A stretch of 64,000 nucleotides of DNA from Prinia subflava (GCF_021018805.1 NC_086283.1:60955182-61019181); one strand, 5' to 3'; shown: positions 1 to 13,600, counted from the stretch's first letter. A program made the numbers and translations. The notes: generated by a model from the sequence alone, not told the origin.

Positions 1-3000
1 CTATGGCATTTTCATGTAAATGAAATGGAAAAGGACTTAAATATACAGAAAATAAAGGAGAAAATTTAATCTTTTTTATGCTCAGTGTTTCAAGATCAAC
101 AGGGAGAGTTCAGCATACTGTAGATGGATGGAGGATTGCTTGGTGAAGAATGAGGAAAGACTCGTACATGGAGATACCAAACCATGCTACCTTTTGATGC
201 TACTTAGTACACTGATATGTGATTTAAAAACTTCTCAGTGAAGCTCTCGCTGTTGTTTTTATTTTTCAGCTGTATTCACTTCCCCTTTTTCACTTCCCCT
301 GCCTTCTATTTTTCAACAGTCACTTTTACTGCTGTTTTCTTTGGTTTTGTATTTTCATCTTGCTCTGTACTGTTTGCCATCATTAAAGATCTGCTAAGGC
401 ATGAGGTCTGCACAGCAGACTCCAAGCAGTTTAGAACTGCTTTTTATGGTGCTGAATGTCTCCAGATGTGGTTTTACGGCACTTGAGTTCAGCTAACACA
501 ATCAGACAGGCTGTCTGGGAGAGACACCATGATATCAAAACATGAGAGAACAAAATTTTCTTGTTATAGGCCTTGGACTTCGAAACAGCATCAACAACCA
601 GACCAGCTGAAAGACTCAAAACTGGAATTTATATTCTGCTTTGTGATTTTTTTTTTTTAGTGTTTTGTGGTGGGGAAAATTAACATGGATGTATGAGACT
701 ACCTGTTTAAGAGACATGAAATTCAGCTTCATGAGTAGGAGACCATCATCCATCACCAGATGGTTAGTTTTTCAGTATTTTGATTCTGGGAAATTTTGTA
801 CGAAGCTACAGAAAAAAGGTTGTGTTTTTATGAATCTCATGCACCACAATGTTACACTGACATAAACAATGGTAATTACATAGTCAGTGCAGATTGTTTC
901 ACTGGTGATACTTTCAGTAAACAACTAGCTACCTTGTCACAGCAGAGAAAGTTAATAGCAGCATTGTTTGTTTTTCACCTTCTTTGTGCTCTCAAAAAAA
1001 GTCTTCATGTTTCATTTTTCAGTTAAACACAATTCTTTGAAACTTGGATATGTAGTACAAGAGCCTAAATAAAATTTACTAATAATTCTGTTATAACCTT
1101 AGGCAATGTTTCTGGAAGCATTTTTGTGACTTTGGATTTCAAGAATGACTTGGAAATATGCATTATGAATCCTCCTCTCTTAAAAATTTACAATAATTTT
1201 TTGGTCTATCTAACTATCTACCTATCTGAAAGGCCTTGGGAATGTAGGATTGATAGAGGTGAAAAGTTCCCAGCTATAATCCACTGCTGTGTATACAGAG
1301 GCAGATAAATCAGAGAAAAAGATAAGGCAGCAGTTGCTGAAATACACTTTTCTCTTGGTTATTTCTCAGTGTATATTAAACCAAGTAGTTTTTTATCCAT
1401 TTGGTTGGGATTATCTATTTAATCTGTTTAGAAGTAATGAAATTAGAAATTATGTGTTAATAGCTTGTAAACAATCTGTAAATATTGACACAAGCAATTG
1501 TGCTCTGTTGTTATAGCAGATTGGAAAAAAGCTTTTTCTTGTGGTTGTGTTGACACTGAGCTTCTGGACAAAGAGATTACATTCAGTGAGAGCACACGTA
1601 ATGAAACACAGGCTTTTAAACAAGGTTTGTCAATAATATGGCTTTACATCCATGACCTTGAGTGGAATATTGAATTAAAATGAATCTTGCTTTTAAAACA
1701 GATGACACAAGTTCCTAATGTCCTAAGAGGGGGGAAAATGGAAAATTCTGTTTACCTGAGCAAGTAGTTCCATCTACCAAAATGTTTCACAGTATAAAAA
1801 GGCAAAAGGGCACCTGGTTGAAGTGTGTTTTTGAACAAAACCATTCATGGTGGAAGATTTATGGCACTGACTACTGCAAAAACACTGAAATCCTCTCCTA
1901 CAAGCTATTATAATTGCATTCATTTTGCTACCTCTTAAAGCTTTTCTTAAAAATTACTTTTATGGCTTATTTACATTTCCTGTTGACTTCAGAAAACATA
2001 AGCTTACTGTAACTTTTTATAATGTGATATTCTTGAGCAGATTATGCAGCTTGAGGTCTGAACCCAAGATCCAGTTTCTAAAACAACCAATATAAAAAAT
2101 AAAATCCAGTTTTCAGTAAGTCAGTAGCAGAATCATTACTTCAGTGTAGTAACATTGTTGCCTCAGGGAGGCAAATAGTTGCTATTAACATTTTATTCAA
2201 CTTCTGCCTACAGATACTTCTTATTACTTTTTTATCACTGATAGCACCGTTTCCATCCTTCTTGTCACACTTGCTCCTGTTTTCCTCAGGTAGAAGCAAA
2301 GCTCAAAAATACATCTGGAGTACATGCCTGTGATCTTTTCTACACATCTTCCTTTTTTACATATCTCTTCTTGACTGCTGTGTCTTGAAAGAGAATGAAA
2401 AGATATGAATTTTTGCTTTTCTAAAATTAATTTAGATCAAGCTGAGATGCCTTTGCACCACATGTTGCTCTGCAGAGAAGTAAGATAGTTGTGTCAGGTA
2501 ATATTTTGTAAAATTAAACTCTTTTTTCAACAAAGACTAGTACCAACTTGAGGTCTCTAGGAGACTATTTGAATCTTTGCTCATTTGCAAAACTGACTCC
2601 TGATGACTTAAGTAAAGCTAGTTTTTACAAGCTCTCTGCATGCATTTATTTTCTGAATTTTTCATATGAGTAGTTTCTTTGCCCCCCTCCCTGAGAAGGG
2701 GAAATTTCAATGGACAGGGAAATATTTACATATACAACCCTGTAAAAAACTTACAAACACTTTGTAAATCCAGATCAGAACCATTTGTGAGTGAGAGAGC
2801 CTAGGCTTTCCAGTGGACAGAGTGAGGAGCTGCCCACGGTAGTGCTGAGCTCTTGGCCCAGAAGCAGCACAGACCCGTAAGTCATTCTGTTGACAAACGT
2901 GTTTGGAAGTTGACCTGGAGATGTTGTGCCACAGCCCCAGGATTGTGATTCAGGAGCACCAAAGAACCTAGCCACCAGCAATGGTTTACTTGTGTGAGTG

Positions 3001-6000
3001 CAGAGGTGCTGATGTGGGGTTCCAAAAGTGTGTCAGATTTTAATGAAGACTGTATTTCCACATACAGGTATTTATGAATTGCTGCCTACTACAATGGAAG
3101 GGCCAACATGATTGTCTGTCTCAGGAATCTAACTTGATTAGTTCTTACACACAATGAATAATATCATATAATGCACTTGGACAGAAATAATTAAAAAAGA
3201 GAAGCTGAGCTATAGTGTATGCTGGAATAATTTATAGAAATGGAGGGAGATCTGAACCTAGAATATCTGCTGTAGGCCTAATGTGATTATTTGATTATGA
3301 AAATAGACAAAATAATAATTGAGGCAAGGATAACTGTAAATCTATTTTTCTTTCTAAGCCAGAAGCAGAATGTTAATCGGTTTCCAGAAATTAGGAGAAT
3401 CATCCCTGCATTACAGGCTACCCGCTTGGTACTCTCAGCCTCTTATGTGGCATGCTGGTTTGCATAATTACTGTTAATGAAGAAGTCCCTGGTGCAGTGA
3501 GTAGCTTTATGAATGGTTCAGTCTGGATATTATAAAACGTTCTGGAAAAAAAATTTGGCTAATGATCTGCCTCAGAGCTCGAAGATGCAGGTTAATCTGA
3601 TTTGTGTCAGAAGGTGCAGTGACAAAAAAATCACTACCAATTTTCAGACAAGGCCAAGTCCCATGGCAGGGCTCTTTGGCAAAGAATGTTGAGAAAAAAG
3701 TTTTACTGATGTCTGAAAATAATAAATATGTGACTTTTGTTTTATGGGTTGCAAATAAGAAGAACAACCACTTACCCGAGACTCTTTGGGAAAAACTTTG
3801 TTTTGATCAACATCTTCCAGATTGTGATATATGTGTTTGTGGGGACTGAGAGAGGGAATCCGAGATATTCATTGTGACTGGATAGGCTTAATTGAATTCA
3901 AAACAGTCAATACAAACTACTCAAAGCAAATGATCCTGTTTTCTGAACTTTATTTGTTCAGATATTTTGTGATGTGTGTCAAAATAGTGAATATTGCCTA
4001 TTTAAAAAATGACACAATGAAACAACAGTTTGTTCTCTTCACAAACAGCCTGCATCCATTCCAGTGTTTTAAAGATGATGGCATTGCTCTCAAGAAATGG
4101 TGCTTAACAGTGTATTGAATATTCTGACTGCTTTGGTATAGCAAATATTTTGTCACCATGTAGGCAGTGCCCTGAGTGGGAAAAGATAACTTTGCATTTT
4201 ACTTCCACCTTCTGTATTGAAGCAGTTCAGAATGGGGGAGTTGCTTTGATAGAGGTAGCTGTCGGCACTAAGCTGCAGCCATGACAACCAAAGCTCCAAA
4301 CTTGGAAGAAATGTTGCCGAATGTAGGAAAAGAAATTCAGGTGGCTAAAAAAAATGTTCCTCACAGTCACTGCCTGAACCATAGTTCACCATGTGCTTTT
4401 TTTAATTTCAGTCAGTCCCACAGTCTAACACAACTGTGAGCAGGGTTATAGCTTTTATTCTTGCCCTTAATTACAGCAATACGTGATTCTGTCTAGGAGG
4501 TTCTGGAAGCATTTAAGGGTATATACTCTTGTTATCCCAAACCACTCTGTTTTAATGGCTTGCCAAGGCTAAAAAGTAGGCTTGTTTTTTGTTACCAATG
4601 ATTATGTGTAGATCTGAGTGCTAGCATTGGGCAGAAGCAAGAAAAAAGAAAAAATATCCTACAGTGAAAGATAATTTAAATCATTCTTCCACTGTGACAT
4701 TTCCTTTACCCTTTTTCAAGATCTTTGAAGGAAACTATAATACTTCTTGTATTCTTTGCAGTAATCTGATGCTGGGCAGGATATGTTAGTCAGACAATCA
4801 GATTTACAAACTCCATGCCTGTGTGTGTAGTTCAGAAGACTTTTGTATTTGGTGGATGCAGACTGTGAAGACATGAAAGTTTGGGTGGAATCACATATGT
4901 GTTGGAAGGAACAGGAATATGTCCTCTGTTCTGTTGCACGGAGCTTCTATTTTGTACCTTAATTTCCTAGTTTGAAATTTCGTTGAAACTATATTTAACG
5001 AGTATGTTCTAGTTTTAAACTAAATGTTCTTCATATATAAAAGATATCATGAGCTAAGGATCTGGCTCTGCCGGACTTAGAATATGTTCATATTGATTAT
5101 TGCATCACTACTTTTCAAACATTTGATCTTGGTTTTGTGGATAACGCTACCATTTTCTCCCACACTAGAAAGTACTTGGGATACATCATCCTCATTCAAG
5201 TATAATCTGAATTTATTAGTAGGCTTTTGAGGCAAAAGCCCCACTACCTGTGGTTGGATTTGGTAACAGCAAACTCAAATGATTTCATCTGAATTATTCT
5301 TGTATATGATTCTATGAGTGCAACAGTAATTCACCAGATAGAAAGTTGGTATACATTTTTTCACACATAAGCCTCACCTTGAGCTTTGTTTTCAACTGAG
5401 GGGAGAATGAATGCATTTGATGCAAGTACTGCTTCACAGAAATTACTTGTAAAATTACAAGAGTTTTAAAAATCCACAAGAATCTAAATAATCTAACCAT
5501 CAGTTTAATCGTATAACACACTGAGTACTTAAAAAATGAAGCAAGTTTGACAGAATATGGCAAACTTCTGTGCCACATAAATAAAGCATGTGCAGGAAAC
5601 ATACAAATATTTGATGACTAGTCACAGAATGAAAACAGAAAACAAATGTAAAGAACAAAGGTAAATAGATTTGTAAAATCAAGACTGTTTCTTTCCAAAG
5701 GAAAGAGTGGTTCTCTCTAACAAAGCCACACACAATGAAAGGAGACTTGGTTAACTATTCCAATCTCCATGATTATGGAGAAGATTTCAGGTTCTTCGTG
5801 ATGGCAATTGATGTATGCATATAGTTTCAAGTGCAAAACAACACAATTATGGGACAGAATGGGATGCCTCTTTTGTTATGTTTGTGTAGAAAATAACAGC
5901 AGATTATGTAACAGAATAGGTTCAATAGCACATTCAATATGACCAAATGGTAACACAAATTATAGAATCCCTGTAATAAAAACATATATGTGTTAATTGG

Positions 6001-6032
6001 AAATCTTCATATGATCTTACCTCTCACTATGT
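1..6032. other. Unique AT-rich DNA, no gene recognised
   Basis: I see no repeat family, RNA gene or convincing coding exon here. Open frames reach only about 95 codons, overlap one another on both strands and show no known domain. A GC-richer patch near 2770-2990 has a 68-codon minus-strand frame that I cannot assign. A small hairpin (8-bp stem, 3-nt loop) lies at 5222-5240. It is best read as intergenic or intronic. Confidence 0.6.
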
Positions 6033-6360
6033 AGAATCATAGAGTGTGCTGAGTTGGAGGGGACCCATCGGGATTCTAAAGTCAGCTCCAGGCCCGCACA
6101 GGACAGCCCCAAGAAATATTCTATGTGCCTGAGAGCATTGTTCAAGTGCTTTCTTGAGCTCTGTCAGGCTTGTTGTTATGGCCAGTTCCCTTGAGATCCC
6201 ATTCTGGTTCCCAGCCACCTTGTTGATAAAAACCTCTTTCCTAACATCTGACCTAAACCTTCTTTGACTCAGCTTCATGCTTTTTCCTCAAGTGTTATAA
6301 ATGGTCCCAAAACTGAAGAGATTGGTACCTGTTCCTCAGCCTCCCCTGTGAAGATGTTGA
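6033..6360 (-). mobile_element. CR1 LINE fragment, 3' end, minus strand
   Basis: The plus strand opens with AGAATCATAGAGTGTGCTGAG, which is the complement of a CR1 3' end, and continues with landmarks known from avian CR1 such as a block reading GCACAGGACAGCCCCAAGAA and one reading GAGCTCTGTCAGGCTTG. This matches the CR1 type whose 3' end contains GCTGAGTTGGAGGGGACCCAT. Only about 330 bp of 3' sequence remain, so the copy is strongly 5' truncated, as is usual for CR1. The 83-codon minus-strand frame in it is a remnant of the polyprotein C-terminus and no longer functions. The subfamily name would need a library search. Confidence 0.88.
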
Positions 6361-6424
6361 AGACCAAAATGTAGTAAATAAAAATTAATGTGGTTTATTG
6401 GCTATTTATCACCCTGTTTGGTGG

Positions 6425-6480
6425 TTTTTTTTTTTGTTTTGTTTTTTTTTTGTTTTGTTTTTTTTTTTTTTTGTTTTTGT

Positions 6481-6528
<48 letters not shown>

Positions 6529-6545
6529 TTTTTTTGTTTTTTTTT
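6425..6545. repeat. T-rich (TTTTTG)n simple repeat
   Basis: About 120 bp of T runs broken by single G, with T5G and T4G units repeated. It lies between two minus-strand CR1 fragments. The open frames across it, rich in Phe, Cys and Leu on one strand and Lys and Asn on the other, are artefacts of the repeat. Confidence 0.95.
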
Positions 6546-6603
6546 CCCCTTCCCTTTATTGATGGGAAGTCCTGGATATATCTAATTTTCTTATTAACAC
6601 ATA

Positions 6604-7468
6604 AAATCATAGCATCAATCAGTTAGGTTGGAAAGGACCTTTAGGATCATTATATTCTATTGTTGATCTACTTCTACCAAATCCCTCACCAAAGCATATT
6701 CCTAAGCACCTTATCTACATGTCTTAGATACCCCCAGGGATCATGACTCATCCACTTTTCTTGACAACCCATCCCAGAACTTGGCAAACCTTTTTATAAA
6801 GAATTTTTTCCTTATATCCAATGCAAACCTTCCGTCGCTCAACTTGATGCCATTTCCTCTGGTGTTGTAATGTGTAACCTGGGTGCACCAGCCAATCCCT
6901 GCGTGGTTACACCCTCCTTTGATGTATCTGGAGACAGTGATAAGGTCAGCCCTGAGCCTCTTTTTTGCCAGGCTAAACACCCCAAGCTCCCTCAGCTTCT
7001 TCCTATTAGCCTTATGCTGCAGACCCTTTCCCAGCTTGGTTGCCCTTCTCTGGACATGTTCCACAACCCTCAATATCCTTCTTGTACTGAGGACCCCAGA
7101 ATTAAACAAAGGATTCAAGTTGTGGCCTCCATAGTGATGAGTACATGGGGACAATCACCCCCTGGTCCTGCTGGCCACACTATTGCTAATACAGTCCAGG
7201 ATGGCATTGGCCTTCTTGGCCATCTGGGCTCAGGTTCAGGTGCTGCCCACCAGCACCCTGAGGTCCTCTTCTGCTGGGCAGATTTCTAGACATTTTTCCC
7301 CAAGCCTGTAGCACTGACCTCAGTGGATCAATCTAAGTTGTTCCCTATTCAGAGCCTACAGCACATCAGTGACTCCTGCCCAACTTGGTATCATCTACAA
7401 ATTGACTGAGGTTGCACTGGATTCCCTTCTTAATAATTATTAAAGGGGGCTGAAAACAGGAATTCTAG
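6604..7468 (-). mobile_element. CR1 LINE fragment with polyprotein C-terminus
   Basis: A minus-strand CR1 of about 865 bp. Its 3' end lies at the left (AATCATAGCATCAATCAG, then a block related to GGTTGGAAAGGACCTTTAGG). A minus-strand frame at 6741-7154 of 137 codons gives CR1 C-terminal signatures: RRATK at residues 36-40, LRELGVFSL at 54-62, LITVSRYIKGG at 71-81, TRGNGIKL at 98-105 and RFALDIRKKFF at 109-119. That is the segment after the reverse transcriptase palm; the palm itself and the endonuclease are missing. The right end fades near GAGGTTGCACTGGATTCCC. The element is 5' truncated and inactive, and the frame survives by chance or youth rather than as a gene. Confidence 0.93.
6741..7154 (-). 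pseudogene. CR1 ORF2 C-terminal remnant
   Basis: 137 codons inside the CR1 copy, with the conserved blocks listed for the parent element. The start codon is incidental: CR1 ORF2 normally encodes an endonuclease plus reverse transcriptase of roughly 900 or more residues, and only the tail is present. No promoter or splice context suggests expression. What is known is the family motif; that the frame is non-functional is inferred from the truncation. Confidence 0.85.
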
Positions 7469-8517
7469 AAAAAAACTTATGAATAGCCTCACAACCTTGC
7501 ATGTCATGCTACTTATAATTATGCCATGTTACTTCTTACATTTGTTATGGGAAATAGTACACTTCAGCCTTCTAGAAGGTTTGCGTTTAAATGGTAGAGG
7601 TACAAAAGATATAATTTAACTTTGTAAATGGTCAGCTAGTGTGTTACAGAAATTCACATCTCTTGATGCTGTTCTTGAACACCCTATTAAGGCAGAAATG
7701 AGAGACAAATGGTGAAAAAAAATCCAAGAGAGCATATGCTTTGGAGAAACCTTTATCATATTGTTCCAATAATTTCAGAGTTAGAAAAAAAAAAGGATAG
7801 GGCCAAGAAAGCTCACTTCAAGATATCTTGAAAAATTCAGTGCAAATTCCTGTTGCTTCTGAGTGCTTCATAGATATAGAACAGCATAGGAGCTAAACAT
7901 AGGAGTCCTCTCCTGAATCTCATTATTCTTGAGTTCAACAATGACAACTGACTCTTCTTTTGTGTGTGTGTATTAGAGCAATGAACAGTTAAAGGTTGTG
8001 CAAGTGTCTGGTGTGTCTGATAGTTATCGTCAGAAATATTCATTGCAGATTCCTCTTGTCTTTTACTGTATTTCTGTTTCTTCTGACCTTTAAACGTCTT
8101 CTGAATGCAGTTAAATAATACTTCAGGTAGCTGATATGTAAATGATAGAAAGATCAATCTTACTCTTCAGTGTGCAAATTGTCACACCTTATTTCCTGGT
8201 CTAGTTTAAACATCTGATTTCTGTTTGCTTAACCTGTCATGAGAGCTGGGAAACAAATCTGCTGTTAGAGTCTTACTGAAGCCCAAAACAAATAAGAAAA
8301 TTATTTTTCAATGTTCTCAGCAATCTGAACTGCTGCTTCCCCTCTGATTTAAGGACCAAACAGCTGGTTACAGGTACAGTAGCTCTAAATCTGTTGAATA
8401 TATGTGAATTAAAGTTTGGAAGCATGGAACATCCAAGCTGGTAAATGACATGTAAGCCAAACGTAATGTGGAATGCAATGGATCTAAATCAATACAAGGG
8501 ACATTACCAGGTGCCAG
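7469..8517. other. Unique DNA, nothing recognised
   Basis: AT-rich sequence between a CR1 fragment and an LTR. The 106-codon minus-strand frame at 7837-8157 has no recognisable motif and lies across a short GT run near 7961-7970. I see no gene or repeat. Confidence 0.55.
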
Positions 8518-9027
8518 TGTTAAGGAAACTTCCCCATTTGACCATTCAGGAGCACTCTGGCAGTCACACTGCCATTATGAAAGACTTCAACTACTGAGAC
8601 TTAAGTCCCTTTGAATAATGCACCCCCATACCTCCCACTCTCACATGGTCAGACAAGGTTTCCTTATGAGCTTGGCACCAGGTTTCCCTTAGGAGAGCCT
8701 CAGATGTCTTATTTTATAAAGAAATTAATTCAGGGTGCAGTAACACAGAAACAGCTCGAGCTGGTGGCTCCAAGGAGAGACCCTCCAACAAAGGAACCCC
8801 TGGGTTTTCACACCCTCACAGTGCAAGGCCAAAATCATTGCTCCTGCTGTGTCTCAGTGTCTGGTCTCCTGGCTGGTGTTATGGGTCCCAGAGCCCTTTT
8901 TCAGGCCAGGGGTTGGCAATTCCCTGCCTCTTGCCTTGGGCTCCCACCCAGAACTGAACCTGCAGCTCCCAGCACAGCTGACCCTGAGCTGCCTGCACTG
9001 AATATGTTCCTCAATATTAGCTGAAGA
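8518..9027 (-). mobile_element. Degraded ERV LTR, minus strand
   Basis: This aligns along its length with the LTR at 36878-37434. Both begin TGTTAAG and share CTCACATGGTCAGACAAG, TCAGGGTGCAGTAACACAG and the stretch around CTCGAGCTGGT. In the other copy the minus strand has TATAAAA and AATAAA at the right spacing for an LTR. Here both are mutated: the TATA site reads TTTTCACA on the plus strand (8795-8802) and the polyadenylation site reads TTAATT. The right end is approximate and no clear target duplication is visible. It is a solo LTR or LTR fragment and is older or less constrained than the second copy. The 137-codon plus-strand frame here is a by-product. Confidence 0.8.
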
Positions 9028-10510
9028 TGATAGGGAAACCCAGTGAATTGTACTGGCATTGTTGAGTACAGCTTGATTTGGGACAGTGTTTTGCCTTTTC
9101 TCTATATCTCCAAACAGATACACTGTGTTTATTTTTTTTGCATTTGTTAATAGATCTCCACATTTTGGTTTTTAAGAATTCATTATGTAAGTTTGTGTTA
9201 GGCTAGCAGAGGTCTGTTCTATTCCTCTTCCAGGTACTCTAGTGAGTGAGTGAATATTTGGAGGTGGGTTGTGATTTCCCAGAGCATGTTCTTTTTCCAT
9301 TATATTTCAACATTAGCATATAAAAGTAAGGAACAAATTCCTTAACAACCTGAGCTGTTTTTATGAAGCTGCTGAATCTGAATAGGGTTGGCTGGAGGTC
9401 CCCTCTCCTGTCTCAGAATGAATGAAGAAAATTTTATGTTATCCTCTATATACAAAGGATCATATCCTGTCATCAACAGATTCTTCATTTTGCCATTCCC
9501 ACCTTTCTGTTCTCATCTCAGATGGCTGAGCATAGCCTGTATCTGGGGCATTGCTACGCTGATGTTCCAAGGTACAGCTGGCGAAGGCAATTATTCGGAG
9601 CACTGTATTCTCATAGGAAATCTATGCCAGTTTAGAGCAAGATGCAGACAACCCTTAACAGGTGCACATTAGGTTTTGACATGCTTCTTCAGCACATGGT
9701 GAAATTAGAATTACTAGAGGGGAAAACAAATTCACCCTACACCCACTAAACTTCTACCTTCGGTAATTTACAGTTTGACTTTGCATTTATTCCTCCAATT
9801 CTCATATGCCAAGGGACACAGCATCACTTCCTTTCTGTTCAATAGCAGTACCTCTCCCTCTGAAATAATGAGTGCCTTATCCACACTTTTCTGTCTCTTC
9901 TTTTTCTTGTTGTCATCCCTCAGAAGAGATAGAAACCAGTTAAAGCCAGGTGACAGGCTGAGGTGCTTAACTTATGAATAGGTGTGCATTTTTCTGAAAT
10001 AGTTTTTATATTTGAATGGTTTTGATGATAGTAGGTAAGAGGAAAATGAGGAGGAAAAACAGTCCATATTTAATTTTTACATTTTTGAAATCAACATGTT
10101 AATTCTACTTTCATAAAACGTTGAGAAAAAATGACCTTGAAATCTACAGATTTTTCTATCTGTACCTAATTTTGATGAGTATGTGCTTCAAATTAAGATA
10201 TAGAAAAGAAGGAAGAGGGATAGGAATTAGAGGGTTTTACAATAAATTCAAAATAACTTTGCTTTTGGGAGAAGTTTATGAGGGGATTCAGTATATTTCA
10301 ATGTGAGTTAGTCTCACAGCTTGGTCTACATAAGAAAGAAAGGAATCTTCGGGCTGGTGACTTAGTCAAAATCACAGCAGGCTCTTCAGAGGGCTTGTCC
10401 TGCTACTTAGATCAGCATAATCTCAGACAAATTCTGCCATAGCAGGACCTTTCCTTCTTTTCCTTCTTGCTGTATTGGCTCTGATCTTCCTCTTTTTGTT
10501 CATGCTACAG
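9028..10510. other. Unique DNA, nothing recognised
   Basis: No repeat family or coding exon recognised. Open frames up to 94 codons lack motifs. Confidence 0.55.
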
Positions 10511-10602
10511 CTCTGTTGTATAAGCCCAAAGCAGTAACCCTCAGCTGCAGCTCTGCAGAGAAGTGCTGCAGTGCTGCTGGAGGAGTGCCAGCTGAAGGCC
10601 AG
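10511..10602 (+). other. Possible exon (acceptor, open frame, donor)
   Basis: A long pyrimidine-rich stretch (about 10447-10500) leads to CATGCTACAG, a good splice acceptor, and 92 bases later CCAG/GTAAGC is a near-consensus donor. Between them one frame is open for all 30 codons and reads as a Cys- and Ser-rich peptide beginning LLYKPKAVTL. I recognise no family. It could be a coding exon, an lncRNA exon, or chance, since acceptor-donor pairs this close do occur randomly in tens of kilobases. Confidence 0.22.
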
Positions 10603-13600
10603 GTAAGCAGAGAGGGCCAGCCAATCCAAAAATGTTTTACTAATTTAGAGATATGTCTGAATTTTCCAAGCTTTATCTCTCAGCCTTTCCTGTCTCCAGA
10701 GGTCTGGCGAGCAGTTCTGACTAGCCCCTCCTTCCTCTGTGCTCAACATATTCCCACTTTGAAAATCTTGCTGAAAAGGAAAAACTTGCACATAATAAAA
10801 TGCTTGGGAAAAAGATTGCTGTTAAACACCTTGGAGGCAGCAATTCATTCTGCCACCATACAGAATAACATCACCTGCTGTACTGCTTCTGAAATCATTG
10901 AGCTATTTTTGCTACATAGAGGGACCACTGAAAAGTAATATAAAGCATAGCAGACACTGATTAGTAAATTGATGTCTCAGCACCACTGAGCCTAGATCAA
11001 TACCTAAATCCACAGATAGACTGGTTGCTTTAAAAACGCTTAAAAAATTAGAAACTATAGTGCAAAAGGTGTCGGAATTGGTGGGTGAAAGATAGTCCTT
11101 CGGCTACTTTGTGCCAGACCCATCTGAAATTAACTAGGGTAGTGAATAGTCTCACTAGGGGCACTGAGGAATTACTGCTGATACTGAGTATTTTTTTTTT
11201 TTTTAATTCTTCCATGTTTTGCCATCCAGATAGTTTAACTGAGTGGAGAGATTTCTTTTTATTAATAAGACCTAATGTTCATAACAGCCTCCAACCTGGT
11301 AAAAAGCTGCTCTCAGTTTAACAGGTTATAATTTTCTGTCTTCCCTTATTTCAACAATTTTAACTGTGTCTGGGTTTTGTTTGCACAACAGTTTTTAAGA
11401 GATGGAGCTCAGGTTCAGTAAGATACAAGATAGCACAAAAAGATAGCTTGATGTAGGTTGCATAAATGTCTGTTTATCTTTCTTCTAGTGATCTTGCCTA
11501 AACTGTAACAGAGTGGAGCACTTGAAGATTTCACAGGCGATATGAAAAAAGAAAGATGTAAAAGAGTTCTACCATTGCTCCTTGATGGATGCAATTTAAA
11601 TGTGGAAGTGCTGGCAGAAGGTTGTTTGATGTAGTCTTACCCCTTTCTCTCAGAATAACCTTTTTCCCTTTCCTACTAGAAAGGCTTGATTGTGCCAGCA
11701 TTCTTGTTGTGTCCCCAATTAGAAATAAACAGCTAATTCTGTTGACTGCAAACCTGAACCTGTTGAGTAATGCTGTGACTTGTCAACTGACTGCTGCATT
11801 CTTGTGAAGAATAGGAAGGTCTAACTGCTGCAGTTGGTTGCCATGCCTAGGAAACTCTTTGCCAGGCTAAAACTGTGCTGTGTTGTGCTCTGGAAAATGA
11901 GGGCAAGCAGACAAGTTCTCTCCTGTTTGATGGCACATTTTCCTGACAAGCCTCCTCAATATAACTACTGCAACAGGTAAAGCATATTGCACAGCAGTAT
12001 GCTGAATGTAACTGTCAGCTGCAGAGAGTGCAATGTGAGGGAAACTTTCAACCAACCAAGAAGCTGAATGTTGCCAACAATAAGCAGAAAACTCTGCAGG
12101 ACTCAAATCAAGCTTGATAGCACAAGCTTTCATGTGGAAATAACACCAGAGATATCTTTATTGGATATTACCTCATGTATTTGGCTTACAAGGGCTTATA
12201 AAGTTTTATCATAGATGTTGTCTGTAGCAGAATTACCAGCTTCAAACCAATGGCTACAGTTTCATCTCTTCCCAAACTACTACATTTTCTTGGACAGAGG
12301 TGTTAGAAAGGCAGTGCCTTGTGTAAGGTGAAGTTGCATGAATTTATTTAGTTCATCAGTTTGAAGTTCATAAGAAAAGAAACAATTCTCAGCATGAATA
12401 AATTATGGAATACATTTCAAAGGACTTATAAGAATGACAATTGACCTTTTGAAGAAGTATTTTGCTATAAAAGATGTTATGACCAATAATATGATTAAGA
12501 AAGTGAAAATATTCAGTCTGCCAGAATTCGGACAATGGGTTTTTCCTTCAAAGACTTTTTGTTTCTGGTATGAAAGTGTTACAGTGGAAGAAATATCTGT
12601 CTATTTAAAATAACAGCTTGCCAATGATGTTGGCTAAAGCTCTTGTTGAGAATAGGAAGGTCTGACTTATGTAAATCAGTCCCAGTAAATCAGCTGATTT
12701 CACTTGTATGAAGGAAACCCAGCAGAAGGTATGGTTTAATTACCTACAGATAGAGCTGCACATTTTTAATCAGTGGCCATTTATAACAGTACTATCGTGA
12801 ATGAAGATTAAAGTCCTTAGGTTTGAATTTCTAGTTCTGCAGATTAGGAATTAGATCAGTCTGCTGTAAATAAAACAATCCACCGAAGAATCCAATTTTT
12901 ACAAAAAGGGCTATGTGTTTTTTTTCCTCCATAATGCCTCCCTCAGAAGGAAAATGTTGCTATTCTTGGCTCCAGAGGACTGAGTTTATCTTGCCATATA
13001 TGATATAGCTGCCCATAGTACTCTACAGCAGTGGTGCTTGCTGTTCTACATGTCTTGCTGATGGGAAATGACATATACAGTGATAATTCATCACATGCTA
13101 AAAAATACCTGAAATTGGCAAGATGCATCACACTATGGAGCTGCACAATTCTTTTTGCTACATGTAAAGGAAGATAAATTGGACAATATTTTAAATTCCT
13201 AAAGTAAGGGGAGATATATCACTTTTGAACTGTTTGTCACAGACTCACATCGACTATACAACTCCTTCCAGTATTTTATTTCATCACTCAGCTGAAATGG
13301 TCTCATTTTTACTTCTCATTTTTACTTTCCCTGGCTCACTGGTTGTTCTCCCATAACCCTTCCGCTCTGCAGCAGCCTTGGGATGTCCTTCTTTTATTGT
13401 CTTGTCCATTCCTTCAATGGTAGGGAAAACATTTCCTTTGTTCCTTGTTATTCAACTCCCTCTTTGCATCATATTGTTTATCATAATATTCACACTTAGT
13501 CTCTTGGTGTTGGCTTTCCTTGAAATCAAATTCTGAGGATGATGAGCAGAAAAGAGGAGAATTTTATACTTTAGGGAGTTGGATATCAAAGTGAGGCAAA

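Noticed and set aside
6388..6626. Phe/Cys-rich and Lys/Asn-rich frames
   Set aside because: Produced by the T/G simple repeat.
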